A stretch of 64,000 bases of DNA, from positions 440,889 through 504,888 of the forward strand of contig VZRN01002232.1 in NCBI GenBank assembly GCA_013397935.1, read 5' to 3'. This stretch comes from Dasyornis broadbenti (taxonomy: Eukaryota; Chordata; Aves; Passeriformes; Dasyornithidae). Position numbers and translations under genes: made by a program. This document shows, piece after piece, positions 12,275 through 24,188 of this stretch. A model generated the notes under the pieces. The model did not search any database. It was not told where the DNA came from and saw only the letters and a program-made list of their open reading frames with translations. Within the stretch, counting starts at the first letter, position 1, and every line of letters starts with the position of its first letter.

Positions 12275-13394
12275 AAATGAAGCAATATTTTCATTTTGGC
12301 TAAAGCACAAGCTGAGTCTTTCAAGCCTGCATTACTGAAATTTCTCTATTAGCTAAAGCAGAGTGATATTTCCAGACACACATCCACCATTATGCTGCTT
12401 GCATTTTGCCTAAACTTTGATTCCTCAGACCTTCCAGGGCTTGCAACTTTGAGGTTGCAGTATAGCCACAGGAGCCAAAGCATGCTAAAAATTACAGAAA
12501 TTTCCCTTTAGAAGTAAGTACCTGGCTAGTTCTCCACTGGCAGTATATTAATACAATTTCATTGGACTCTTTATCTTCAATTCAGTTTTAAATACTGTTT
12601 TATCCTTTTTGTCGCACCCTTGTACAAGGCAGTAATGACAATAATCAATCTGCAGCCAGGGTTATCTAGCCTCTCGCTGAGTTTGGATGTACTTAGAAAA
12701 CAAAAACCACTAAGGAAATCATCCAGCTATCAGGAAAATTGAGCTGTAGGTGCAGAGACAACTGAATTGGTCCCACCGAGGTCAGTTCAGGTACCATACT
12801 GCCTATAAAACAATGCTTCAAGCAAACTTAGACACTCCCACTCTGTAGGAAAGTCAGACCTGCTGGGAGTAGGACTCTGTAGTCCCATTTAGTCCCATGT
12901 AGTCTCAGTCCTCTACTACTTGAGAAAGGAAGAGCTAACTTGTTTTAATTTCCCTGACAGTACTGGAAGGCACTTGCCATGCAAGTTTACCAAAGAGAAT
13001 TGCTTAAGTGAGTCACTGCACTTCAACCAGTGGATCCTGTTTCCCAGAAAAATGAAGTTTCCATCATGAGGTGAAAGGAAATGGAGGGTTATGAGCATTT
13101 ATGAGGAATCTTCTGCACATTAGGAATCTTCTGCTGAAAAAAAATGTTAAATTTCTTGCTTTTGGGGATGTTTGACAGCCCTTCTTTGTTGTGATCTCTC
13201 CAGCAATAAAATTGGAGTGGCCTGCGGTCAGTGAATATATAATTTATATGACTGTGGTTGACTGATGGTAAACCTCCCTTTTGCAACTCTGTTAGTAAAG
13301 CAATGTGATAGGTACGCCTGCCATGTTAGGGGCAGTCTTTGCCTGTCTTTGCATTACGGACTTCCAAAAGAAATGTGTACTTTAGCTGCCTGAA

Positions 13395-13426
13395 TCTTCT
13401 GGATGTGCTCTCACACATCCAGAAGA
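13395..13426. repeat. Short perfect hairpin, 13 bp arms
   Basis: TCTTCTGGATGTG and CACATCCAGAAGA are exact reverse complements separated by 6 nt (CTCTCA). It lies in the intron with no T-run or gene next to it. Confidence 0.85.
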
Positions 13427-15589
13427 AAATCCAGAAAAATTGTTAGTATTTTTAGGCTGTTACATCTGTGCCTCCTACCTTTGTATACGTGCTGCGTGTT
13501 AAGAAAAGTTTTATAATGGAACTTAAAAGTCTGCCGAAATTGCAGTTAAGTAATAAGTAAGGCGTCTTTAGCATCTTTTTTCTGTGGCTGTCTGGCAATT
13601 CAAGTAGATCTGTGAGCTGAGCCCCACTCCTGGCAGAGCTGCAGCTGCTGTTCAGCATAGCCTGGCCAGCAGAGCCATCTGCTGATAGCTCCGCACAGGG
13701 AATGCCCTCAGCCCCGGCTGAGCCTTGGCTGCTTGTGAGCACTTACTCAGAAGTGGCAGCAAACTTCACTGCTAGTGGAAGAATGATTTATTTAGTAGTA
13801 GGTGCTTGCCATACTGGCATGGGAGCTTGTCCAACCCTCTTTCAAAACTCAGGGGAAACTCCATGCAGGTGCAGGCAGCTATGGGGGGAGTATTTGCAAA
13901 GGTACCATCCATCACCCTGAACTTTTGTGATGAGATTTCATTTGCTATTGTAAAAAAAAATCAATGATAAATTAGTATTCATTATTTTCTCAGGTTTGAA
14001 TGCAGGCAAGGTGGACAGTGTAAAGAATCTGTCCCTTATGTTTACACTCCTCTCTTCCATGGTTGCATTCCCATTAGCCTGTTTCTGCCTGACTATGGCT
14101 CTTTGTTTGCCTACAGTAATTCCATTGTATGGCCCTAGGATCTGAAAACACAGGGTTATTCTCATGAATCCTGTCAGTCTCAGAAAAGGTGGACTGGTGT
14201 GACTGAGGGGCAGTGATTAACTGCAGGAACAGAGGAATTGCTAGAAGCCAGTGGAGCACTGCTCTACATTGTCCCTAATCCTCGCTCTGACTGTGACCAA
14301 GCTAGGGACTCTAAAGGAAACACAAACACTGTGCTGGGTTCAGGTTGCTTATCCATATCTTCTATCCCTCTCTTTTTAAAAAATGAAGTAAAGAGAAGAA
14401 CAGTGTGTGGCTTTCTTTTCAACCGAGACTTATCAAAGTTCTGAGAGCAAAATAAAGTCGATTTTGTTGCTTCCTTACATTTTTTTGTGCTGCTGAAAAT
14501 ATACGAGATTTACTCTGCAAGGTTCCTGCATGCCATATCATGGGTAGGGCTGAATGCATCTTTTATAGCCCAATTGTTACAACTCTATACAACTTAGAAA
14601 AAAGCTCATAGAAAAGCTCAACTTAGTGATCATCGGTTTATACCCTGAAGCATAAAAGCAGATAGAATTTGTTGATAACAATGACATGGTTCTGCGTGAT
14701 TTGTTGTCACAATCACACTTTTGCAAACATAAACAAATCAGAATACATAGAAAACATCTAATCAGGTGTTGAAATCTGAGAGTGAGTCCACGGCTTCGTG
14801 ATTGGTAATTCTTGCAAATGAAAGGAACAGTAGATAAAGATGTAAAGGCTTATGCCAAATCTCGAACAGTCCTGCCTTGGTCCTAGTTGGTATCTCTAAC
14901 TTTTGTGTAATTTCCTTCTCAATAATTAAATATAGCCTTTGACTAATGAACACCTCTTGCTACTTCTAGAAGATATTTTTTTTGTTACAGCTACAGCTTC
15001 ATGTATCTTACATGAATTTTTAAAAGTTGTATGTTGAAAATTGTCATCTTTGTGGTCAAGAAAATGCAGTAAATGCAGATAGGTACAATAGGGAAAAACT
15101 ATTATTTTTATTTGTTAAATACTCTATGAAAGTGTAAATCTGCTGGGTTTTTTTCCAGCCAATGTATCGCATATACATGTATATATTTTTAAGCTGTCTC
15201 TGCAGTTAAATGGAAATAAATGATTAAATCAGATTTTTCAGGATATATAAATAGCTGTACTAGGCTGGTTATCTTTCAGTACTGTCCCTAAGCAGAGGAT
15301 ATTGATGGGAATAGCTACACCCACTTCATCCTCCTGGATAATCCTCCAGGGGAAAGCAAGTAAACAACTAGGAGCAAACAAACCCAAGCTTTGATACCTG
15401 ATGAACAATTCTAGCCCAAGGCTGTGTTTTAAAACAAATTTTGACCTGTCTAGATTTGAACTCTTTAATTTCTGTAGTAAAGAAGCTAGTACAAAATTTT
15501 ACTCATTTGCAGCAAAAGTATTCTGTCATTGTGATTTCCACTAATATAAGAGGAATACAAGCTAAATAAACATGAGTCACCTGCCTTCA

Positions 15590-15969
15590 ATATATTCCCC
15601 TTCAGCAGCAAGTCTGGAGCAGTTCTGTATACACATTTATACACATAAATGTCTGCCCTGCTGGCTGTATCCATGCTGCCCAGCACAGCAGCAGTGCCCT
15701 GGCCACCGGCCAGCCCAGGCCCAGGGCCATGGCTGTTATCAAAACATTCCCAGGCACAATTCAGTGAGGTGATAAAGCAGTACAGTACTACAGGAACCAG
15801 AGAAAGCAAAAAGTGGCCACTGCTGAGCAGTAGACTCTAATACACAGTCAGGTAATCAAGCCTCACGGCAAGAGCAGGAGCCTGCTGATTACTGGCTGAA
15901 CAGCACTAAGAGCTATAAAGTTCAGTCCAGGACGTCCCAGTCGAATCTGTTGTTATCCCAAACCCTTCA
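15590..15969 (-). mobile_element. Endogenous retrovirus leader remnant next to LTR
   Basis: Reading the minus strand, the sequence after the primer-binding site continues as non-LTR retroviral leader-like DNA for roughly 380 bp and then merges into unique intron. No gag, pro, pol or env frame is recognisable. The lower boundary is uncertain, and the short open frame at 15486-15809 shows no known domain. Confidence 0.5.
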
Positions 15970-15987
15970 GCCCCACACTGGGCACCA
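15970..15987 (-). promoter_or_regulatory. Retroviral primer-binding site (tRNA-Lys type)
   Basis: The minus strand reads TGGTGCCCAGTGTGGGGC, a slightly mutated match to the tRNA-Lys binding site used by betaretrovirus-like (ERVK) elements. It starts 8 nt after the end of the adjoining LTR, the usual arrangement. Confidence 0.7.
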
Positions 15988-15995
15988 AACAGAAC

Positions 15996-16602
15996 TGCTG
16001 TGGTTTCACCCCTATGGCAGCCAAGCCCCACACAGCTCCTCACTCACTCTCCCCCACCAGAGGGATCAGGGAGAGAATCGGAAGGCTCAATGAGAAAAGT
16101 CATGGATAGAGATAAAGACCGTTTGATAGGGAAAGCAAAAGCTGTGCAGAGAAGCAAAACAAAACAAGAAATGAATTCACCACTTCCCATGGGCAGGCAG
16201 GTGCTCAGCCATCTCCAGAAAAGCAGGGCCCATCACATGTAACAGGGACTTGGGAAGACAAACAAAGGCAAACACCATCACTCCGAATATCCCCTCTTTC
16301 CTCCCTCTTTCCCCCCACTTTATATACTGAGCATGATGTCACAAGGTCTGGAGTATCCCTATGGTCAGTTTGGGTCACCTGCCCTGGCTGTGTCTCCTCC
16401 CAGCCTCCTACTCACCTCCAACTTCCTTCCAGTGTGGCCATAGGAAAAGCAGAAAAGGCCTTGGCTATGTGTAAGCCCTGCTCAGCAATAACAAAACCAT
16501 TTCTACATTATCAACCCTGTGTTCAGCACAAATCCACACAAACACAGCCACATACCAGCCACTGCGAAAAAAGTTAGCTCTACCCCAGCCAAAACCAGCA
16601 CA
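15996..16602 (-). mobile_element. Avian ERVK-like LTR (5' LTR of a truncated provirus)
   Basis: The element is about 607 bp and begins TGTGCTGGTTTTGGCTGGGG and ends CCACAGCA on the minus strand, so it has TG...CA ends. A promoter is visible on that strand: a CRE-like TGACATCA (16334-16341) followed by TATATAAA (16319-16326). With the primer-binding site and leader remnant just beyond it, this is the upstream LTR of a provirus whose body is gone. The second LTR near 27.5 kb has the same type and strand, but I cannot show they come from one insertion. Confidence 0.8.
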
Positions 16603-19070
16603 ATCTGCCCTACTGATACCAATGTAGTTGTTTTGAGGGTTTGTTGTAGATTTTCACTGCTAAGAAAGTCAATCCTTTGTGTATTCCCTTTCAGCTGGTA
16701 GGTTGTCATTGTATCCTAACTGATTTTTAGGAAAGTATATATTTCTTCACTTTAAAATTATTTTCTATCTTTCATCTCCTGAAATTTAACAATTATTACG
16801 GGAGGGAATTGGAAAATGGAAACCTCAGCCCTTTTTTTAGAACTGTTCTGAATAGTTGGGGAAAATAGCTGGATAGCTATAATCCTGCAAAAGATTAAAA
16901 ATTCATAAGGGAATAATGATATCTCAACTTTTACTTGATTAACAGAATTCCCAATTCCTAAAAATGCCATCTTTTTCTAATTAACTTGTTCTTTTAGAGA
17001 GGAACACTTCCTGTAAACCCTGAGGTGAGAAAGCCACCAGATGTTTGGTGGCTTTTTTATTTTCACTTTTTTCTGAAGGCAAACTCTCAGGAGTTATTGA
17101 AAATTACATCACATGATAAATCTTGAAGATGAAAATGGTATTTAAAAATGTTGCTTCTCTCCACTTATCTCACTACAGTCAAATTTTACCACAGAGCAGA
17201 GCACAACCTCCAGAGAATTGAAGTCTGTCACTCAGGTCTGGGATGTGGTTCTAAGTAGGAATCAGCATAACTGAAATGAGTAGGAGAGAAACAGGAGTCT
17301 AACCTGATGGATTTGAGATCTCAGGGGTGATTACATCTGCCTCCTTCTCATCCTGTGGTTTTTTACAGCCATTGTAACATTCCTGGTACATAAACTGTGT
17401 GAAGATGATCACTTGAGAGATAGGCTTGCCTTGAACACGGAATAGATGAAGTATGAATCAATTCAAGTGCAATAGAGAAAAAGTGAAATTAATACAGCTG
17501 TGCTTGGGGCATTTATGAGTGTCAGCAAAGGTGCATTCACTTATGTCACATGAGGGTAATCTGGCTTGTGCTGGTTTGTATATTATCTGGGGAAATCTTT
17601 GGGCACTGCAGTATGATATAGTGTAGATTTTGATTGACTTCCTCTGAATGTATAATATTTAAAACAGTCATTTAAGCAAAATCTTTCATTTTGAAACAGG
17701 AGCAACAATAATAAAGTTTTTTTTGCTCTGTCTTCAATATTTGCGTGGAGGAGTATGCCCTAGGAAAAGTGAATTGCAGGGTTGTGGGTACCTCATTTTT
17801 GGAATAGTTCCAGGTTAGATTTGTGATTGTCAAGCCAAGCTCTGTGGTTCTCCAAACCAGTCTGGTCACTGGATCAGCTGCTGCCTTGCAGCTGTCTTAG
17901 GCTACCATGAGTGTGGAACATTTACCCCTATGTGAGGTCTTTGAGCAGAGTGCAGGTAAGCAATTACCAGCGTCAGTTGATACACACAGGTTTGTAAGTA
18001 ATGACTGGAAATTGTTTTGAAGGAGATACTGTTGTTCAAATCAATCTGAGGGTCATAAAATAATTTGGCAGTGAGGCAGCAGCAGCTACATTAATTTTAT
18101 TTGCCTATGCTGTTCACATTAGAGGAGTTGATAATTTGTCTTTCCAAGTTCAGGAACTGTTAACAGCCCTAGCTGTTGAAGGCCAGGCTGAAATTGGGTA
18201 GTTAATCCCAAAAAAAGGCTTGTATAATATTGCTTCCTCATGACCAGTGACTGTTAGCAGGAGATTTCAGGTTTCTTCTCACAGAAAAAATTACAACCTA
18301 CTTTATCTGTAACAAGTACAATATACTGCAAGTGTAATAAAATGTGTCTGAATTGTGTAAGATCCCCAATTTTAAAACAAAACTAAAAAATTAAAAACAA
18401 GAAGTGTAATTTCCAGAAAGGAAAAAAGGGGATATGTGATATAGAAAAGAATAAGGTATGTGGACCCAGTAGCAGTCATGTTTTTGAACAAGAAAAATCC
18501 TTGTAATATGGGGAGCTACAGTGAAGGCAACATTCCATCTGGCCCTGGTGGGAGGTGACTGGTAAGAGGACAGAGCTGAATCTCTGGGTGGTGTCTTGGT
18601 AATAACTGAAAATCTGTGTGATCTCTTTTTTTCTGGTATAGCCTGACTGTGCTAGAAGCATAGTGATGTTTCATAGGGAAAGAAAATAGGAAGTTAAAAG
18701 GAAATGTGATCATATAATCTGCTGGCTGGCTAGGTAAGCAGAAAAACTTCTGGCAGTTGCAGAGAAAGAGAATTTTGGTGCAAACTGGAGTGTTCTGTGT
18801 GCATATGTTAAAATTATGATTAATGAGTGGTGATTAATAGACTTTCTGGTAGTAAACATGATGTTCTGAACATGCAGATTGTTTAAATTGCCCTGTTTTA
18901 ATGGAAACATGGAAAATTCTGCCGTGGACATGCCCAATGTAATTCTAAAGGAAGTATTACATTATTTAGGGGCATTTGTTCTTTTAATTTTTAACCTATT
19001 TATTATCTTTTTGATTCATATACTTTTCAAATTAGATCTAATAATGTCTATTTTTCTTTTTCTCTTCCAG

Positions 19071-19136
19071 CGAATTCGCGATCTAGAAGATAAAATAGAA
19101 CTTCAAAAGAGGCAACTCAAAGAAATTGAGGAAAAG
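19071..19136 (+). CDS. JAKMIP1: JAKMIP1 coding exon (penultimate)
   Basis: The exon has 22 codons reading RIRDLEDKIELQ then KRQLKEIEEK, bounded by TTCTCTTCCAG and GTAAAT, phase 0. This Arg/Lys/Glu-rich coiled-coil end is a hallmark of the family just before its hydrophobic terminus. If the following intron were retained, translation would add 36 residues and stop at 19245-19247. That extension also contains a hydrophobic stretch (FFSVALVLIVLNLI), which is treated as a separate observation. Confidence 0.95.
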
Positions 19137-21738
19137 GTAAATATATGTCTGGGCAGTACCAATGGATTTTTTTCCATACAAAATTGTTTTTTCTCTGTTG
19201 CATTGGTGTTAATAGTACTTAACCTAATATCACAAAATCTGTTTTAAGACAAGATAAAATGTGAGTTCGAGTCATTGCTGCATGAAATGCAACTCTGTCC
19301 CTAATCTGGTCAAAATTATTTCCTGTCCAGGTTTTCTGTCAATTACAGGAAGGAATCAAGGAGTCTGGAGAGACGCTAGAGTAGCAGAGGGAGGATTTGC
19401 TGTGGTTTAGATAAAGAAAGAACAAAGATTTATCTCTGACAAAAGCGGTTAGCTCAGCCCTATTCTTTGGATAGCATTGCTTTGCAAAACTTTCAAGTAC
19501 TGAAAAATAAAACAAAATTAGTGAGGTGCCTGTGACAAACACTGCAGTTAAGGAGTATTTCTTGCTTTAATACAGAAAAAAGTTAATAGAATAGATCCAA
19601 ATTTTATTTTCTTTTGGAAAACCTCTGATCAAGGCTTGAGAGAGCGAATGCCTTTGTGTCACTGTGGTTCCCAAGCAAGTGATGGCAAAAGGTTTATGGA
19701 CTGTGGCTCAGGTGTTTCCCACATCTGTGTAATATAGGCTGTTCTGCAGAACATGAACTGACAATGGGTCTTTCTCTAGGCCCCAGCAGAGAGTTTTAGT
19801 TATATTACTTTTGCTGAACCAATGCCTAGATCCCAACATGAGTCACATCTCAGGTTCATTTTCTCCAGCATTTATGGGTATGTAATCCTGCATAAACCTA
19901 CTGCTGGGCTGAATGGAGAACTTAGTGGAGTTTTCAGTCATTGTTTTTTTTCTCTTGGGATGAGAATGGAGTAAAAAGGCAATAGTAAGGTTTTTTTCAG
20001 GACTCTGAGGGGAGTTGAAAGGGTCAATGGGGTTTGCAGAACTGAGTGAGGCTTTGGGGAGCAGCTCACTGGGTGTGGAAAAGTTTCTTCCTCATCCTTC
20101 TCTGATCTCAGTGTCCCTTCATCTGCTTTCAGGATGTGGCAGTCCTCCCAGTTGCACTTCTAGCAACTATTCCAATTCCCTCAGCACCTTCCTTGGCCCC
20201 TTCTGCTCCCACAGTAGTCTCCGCTCTGCTGTACCTTATCCTGCACTTTTCAGACTGTGATATCTGTCTGGGTTTGTGGAAGAGCCTGGAGAAGAGCCTG
20301 GAGAAGCTGGGTTGTCTGATTGCTAATTATCACTTTACATCACCCCCACAACGGCCTGGTTGGGGCTGGTCTGTCTGCATTCATTGGGAAGGCAGGAGTC
20401 CGTGTTTCACTAGCAGAGAAGCACAGACAGTACTCACCCTTAAAAGGGCTTTTTTATCTGCCTTTGCCCTCTTCTGCCCCAGACCACTTCTATACCTGAA
20501 GCTGTTCCTGCCTAGCAGCCGGTGATGTCTAAGGTGCTACACTTGACTCCTCAAAGCAGTGAAATGTTGAGGAACAGGCAGTACTTGTACATATTAATTA
20601 TTTCAAATGTTACTGTTTATCCACCTAATCTAAAAAATCAGCATCTCTAGATGTTGCTATTGCCAAAATGTAATCCTTTAAGGCATTGCCATTACAGTTT
20701 ACAGACTAGGTGTTGGATTAGCCAGAGTGATAATTTTGGAAATGGAAGATAGCATTATCTCTGCTGGTTCATCAGCCGGATGGATGCGGAAAAGCATTGA
20801 AAAAGAAACAGCTTAATCACAAGCTTAGCAGAAAGCTGGTAATGAGTTAAAATGATTAACATCCTCTGCTTTAATGTTACATTAGCAAGAGAGCTCAAAA
20901 AAGCCTCATCTCTTTCTATTAACCTTCAACTTCTGGGTGGGTGGAGGGCTTTCTTCTATTACATTTGAATTATCTTTTTCCCAGCGATTAAATCCCATTC
21001 TGAATTTGACGGCTCAAAGGAAGATTGTGTTGTCAGGGAATCAATGAATGATGTAATTTTACCTCATTGTTCTGAAGATTTAATGCGTCAACGGGCACAG
21101 ACTGACACCTACATACTGAGCACAATAATTTCCTGTGGAGAGAAGTCTTATGCTTTTCAAGGAACAGCAGCATTTATAGCTGAGCCTCCTTGCTGGTGGT
21201 AGCTAAGGGCAGTGCATCACTTACTGTGATCAGAACACAAGGATTACTGTATTTCTGCCCTATAGATTCTTCAGCAAACTGTCCTTTTCCTAAGGGCTAT
21301 ACAGAAGAATGATATAATATCTCAGTTTTAATCTGTGAGTTGATACATTAGGAACACGTGCTTTTTAAACACATCATGCTCTTCTCATAGCTGATTCTCT
21401 ACCATTTCAGTTGCATCTAGGTTGTGCCGTTGGCTTGGTAAGTCTTGGTTCAGGAAAGCTTTAGTGTGTGCAATTATAGTACTTCCTTAAGTGAGTCACA
21501 AAGCCAAGCCTAATATTTCTGAAGTTAAAAAATCCACAGATGTTGCCATTGTAAAACTGCCCTCAAAAACACTGAATTTTTACGGGTTTTTGGAGTAAGA
21601 TTGGTATACCGTGTCTTACAGATCAACTCAGTTAATGATGTAAGACTAACTGCTGTAATGTCATTGGATTTCATATTACATATCTTACATCTTCTTTCTT
21701 TTCTTTTTTCCTCATTTTCTTTTGATCTTATGTTATAG
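19137..21738 (+). other. Last JAKMIP1 intron
   Basis: No other gene is seen. A 129-codon open frame at 20136-20525 is Leu/Ser/Pro-rich without recognisable motifs. A 12 bp unit (AGAGCCTGGAGA) is tandemly doubled at 20281-20304. The intron ends in a long T/C-rich tract and GTTATAG. Confidence 0.75.
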
Positions 21739-21789
21739 TTTTTGTTCCTTTTTTTGTTTTTTTCACTAGCATTCATTCTGTGGCCTTGA
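21739..21789 (+). CDS. JAKMIP1: JAKMIP1 terminal coding exon (hydrophobic C-terminus)
   Basis: The exon has 16 codons plus TGA. The frame after the acceptor reads FLFLFLFFSLAFILWP and then stops, joining in phase 0 to ...LKEIEEK. From memory of the family this is the conserved hydrophobic end of JAKMIP proteins, which resembles a tail anchor. The exon is so T-rich (TTTTTGTTCCTTTTTTTG) that it looks like part of a polypyrimidine tract and is too short for ordinary ORF searches. A minus-strand open frame at 21525-21953 over the same bases is Lys-rich because of this T-richness and is a shadow. The stop codon fixes the end of the gene's main coding sequence here. Confidence 0.93.
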   Translation, partial: FLFLFLFFSLAFILWP

Positions 21790-22271
21790 TGACACAACTG
21801 AGCCGACACGTGTGGTTGGTATTCTTTATATTTCTTTGTACTCAATTTTTGAATCCTAGATTTTGCCATTGGGGATTGTTTTGTAAGACCCTGAAACCAT
21901 GAGGGAAGGCATACTGGTTTTACCTGCACAGAGAGGAAGAGTATAAAATCCAACTTGGATACTTTCCTTCACAGATTTCTGGAGAAAGTAATTGGGTTTT
22001 CAATGAGAAATGATGTTGCATTCAAAGATACTGACTGCCATAACTGTAGTGAGTGCTTTCCATTCTTGCAGAGCAGGTGCATTTTATCTCAAAGTTCAGT
22101 TATTGCTGTAGGATCCTGCCTTCTATCAGCTGGATGGAGAGGTGGCAAACAATGTTTGGTTTAAGTTTTGCTCTCTAATAAGCCCTGTGAACATAGCCAC
22201 CCATACAAAATGAAAAACTTCGTTTTACTTCCTCGAGGTTCTTGAGGCCATGAAATAATGCAGGAAATAAG

Positions 22272-22277
22272 AATAAA
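22272..22277 (+). terminator. Candidate JAKMIP1 poly(A) signal
   Basis: This is the first AATAAA after the stop codon that I noticed, about 480 bp downstream, followed by T-rich sequence. Another AATAAA lies at 23330-23335. Which is used cannot be told from sequence alone. Confidence 0.35.
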
Positions 22278-24018
22278 TTTTCCCTTTTATGAGGCAATTT
22301 GAAGGTTCAATGTGACTGATGCAACATGAAAAGGGTGAGGATGAAAAAACTCTGTACCTCTCCCTTGAGACACTGCCATCATTCTCACTGTCCTTTCACA
22401 GTGTCCTGATCCTTTCTGCTCAGTGTAAAATGCAGTGAATTTCTTCAGCTATAGCAAGAGCCATAGTGGCAGTACTCACCTTTCACAGAGAACAAGAGGG
22501 AAGTGCAATTTAGAAAATCAGTCCCAGTCCTCTTCCCGGGAGCAATGCAAGTTCCACACTGCCTTTCTGGAAGGATGGTAACTCAACAGCTGAACTGTTA
22601 GAGGATTAAACTATGCTTTAAAGCTATTGAATATAATACAGTGTTTGTGTTGTTACTGTTGTTGGGGGGGTGTTTTTTTGTTTATTTTGTTTTTAACCCA
22701 ATAATACACAATGCTTTTACCTTTACAAATTTTCCAAGTTTTTTTTTCTTTGCAATCTGTTATGAATCACATTCAAGGAATCTTCTTGTAGTAGGCGTTT
22801 AATCAACATCTTTGAAATTGCTATCAAGTACTGTATGATACAAAAGAATGATGACAATAGTTACCCCAAACCCCTGTTATATTTACCTTACATTAAGCAC
22901 GAAACGCTCTTCTGCTCAGATCTCAAGTACTTTTGGGAAATCAGACCTATGTTATCATGGGCTCTTTCTAGGGTTTATTCAGGTCCAGTATGTTCAGTTA
23001 TCATCTTTGTGTTGATGCTCTTTAGAACTGGCTCTGGAATTTTATTACAGGCATTGCTGCATATGCTTTTAATGTATCACTAAAATGGTAATAGATGCAG
23101 ATGGATGGAATGTAATTCTAGGGTATTACTGTGTTGTTACAAGTGCAGGATCTTTCTTTTGTTTGAAAAAAGTAATGTTTAAGGAGTCACCAAACTATTG
23201 TCTTTGGAATTCCATCCAAGTTTTTTATAACAGTCCCGGTTAGAGGTGCTAACGTCTGGATGAATATATCTGTTTTTAAATATGTTGAAATATATACTGG
23301 CCAAGTCTAGATATACTTTATAAACATTCAATAAACTTAGTGAAATCACCAGCGTTTTTAAAATTCTATTTAAAATATTTTGACATGCTATGAATCCATG
23401 GGATCTATAGGTTTCCACACTGATACTAGCTGATAGTATTATGGCTTCCTCTTGGATTAAAAGAGAAAAAAAAAATTAAAAATTGCAAATGTTATTAGTC
23501 TCCAGAAAATGCATTGTGCTGATACAATGTGCTACTCTTCCTGTTAACAGTAAGTACTTAAGTAATTAAATGCAAGCTTAGTGACAAGCATTTTGAGGAA
23601 ATAACACAGGGGTGATGGCTGTATAGCCACATAACTACTGAGCTTTTGACATTTCTAGGAATGCACATCATATTGTGGTGCTGGTGTGAAGGGCAATGTC
23701 CTTTAAATCATCTCGCCAGAGGTGAAGCTGTCTGTGAGTAATCTAACACAGCAAAGCCAATTTTAAGATACTTAATTATAGTTGGACTTTTGAAAACTGT
23801 TAACTATTTCAAGGCAAACCAGGTGATTTACTAATAGTAATTTTGGTTCTAGTTATTTTAAAGGTAATATAAAACATTCTGGAAGCCATTGTCATATCTG
23901 TGAATTTAGGGTTGTATACCAACATTTATTTCTAAGGTAATGTTTTTTATCTGAAGCTCAGCAGACTTTTTCTTTTCTTTGTTTTTGTTTCCTGTTTTGG
24001 TTTTTGTTTTGTTTACAG

Positions 24019-24051
24019 GCTATTAAAAGAACCTATGGAATGAAAAGCTGA
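24019..24051 (+). other. Possible alternative JAKMIP1 last exon
   Basis: A very strong acceptor (TTTTTGTTTTGTTTACAG) is followed by ten codons reading AIKRTYGMKS and a TGA. The phase is right for joining to ...LKEIEEK at 19136, which would give a soluble C-terminus in place of the hydrophobic one. No independent support is available. The acceptor could also arise from T-rich chance sequence. Confidence 0.3.
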
Positions 24052-24188
24052 GTCCACCTGCAAAAATACAGAAAATATTTATTAAGCAGCTTTAAATTGG
24101 TGCATTTTTTCATAAAGCAGTTTGCATAATACTTGAAGCTGCAAAACATATGAATTTAAAATTAGAGATTTTTTTAAAGATATGGCTT

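Larger units (their letters stand above)
3192..19070 (+). other. Long JAKMIP1 intron (15.9 kb)
   Basis: I found no supported gene inside this intron on either strand. Open frames are short and lack coding character. Contents worth listing separately are an A-rich low-complexity tract (7073-7145), a 16 bp perfect inverted repeat (8763-8842), a poly-T tract (12251-12274), a short hairpin (13395-13426) and a minus-strand LTR with leader (about 15590-16602). The intron ends in a strong polypyrimidine tract and CTCTTCCAG. Confidence 0.7.

Noticed and set aside
15572..15840. Short open frames on both strands next to the LTR
   Set aside because: Retroviral leader-like or flanking DNA without gag or pol features.
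20136..20525. 129-codon plus-strand open frame
   Set aside because: Low-complexity Ser/Leu/Pro composition, no motif, and lies in an intron without fitting splice sites.
21525..21953. 142-codon minus-strand frame rich in Lys and Asn
   Set aside because: Antisense to the T-rich tract and last JAKMIP1 exon. The Lys-richness is a by-product.
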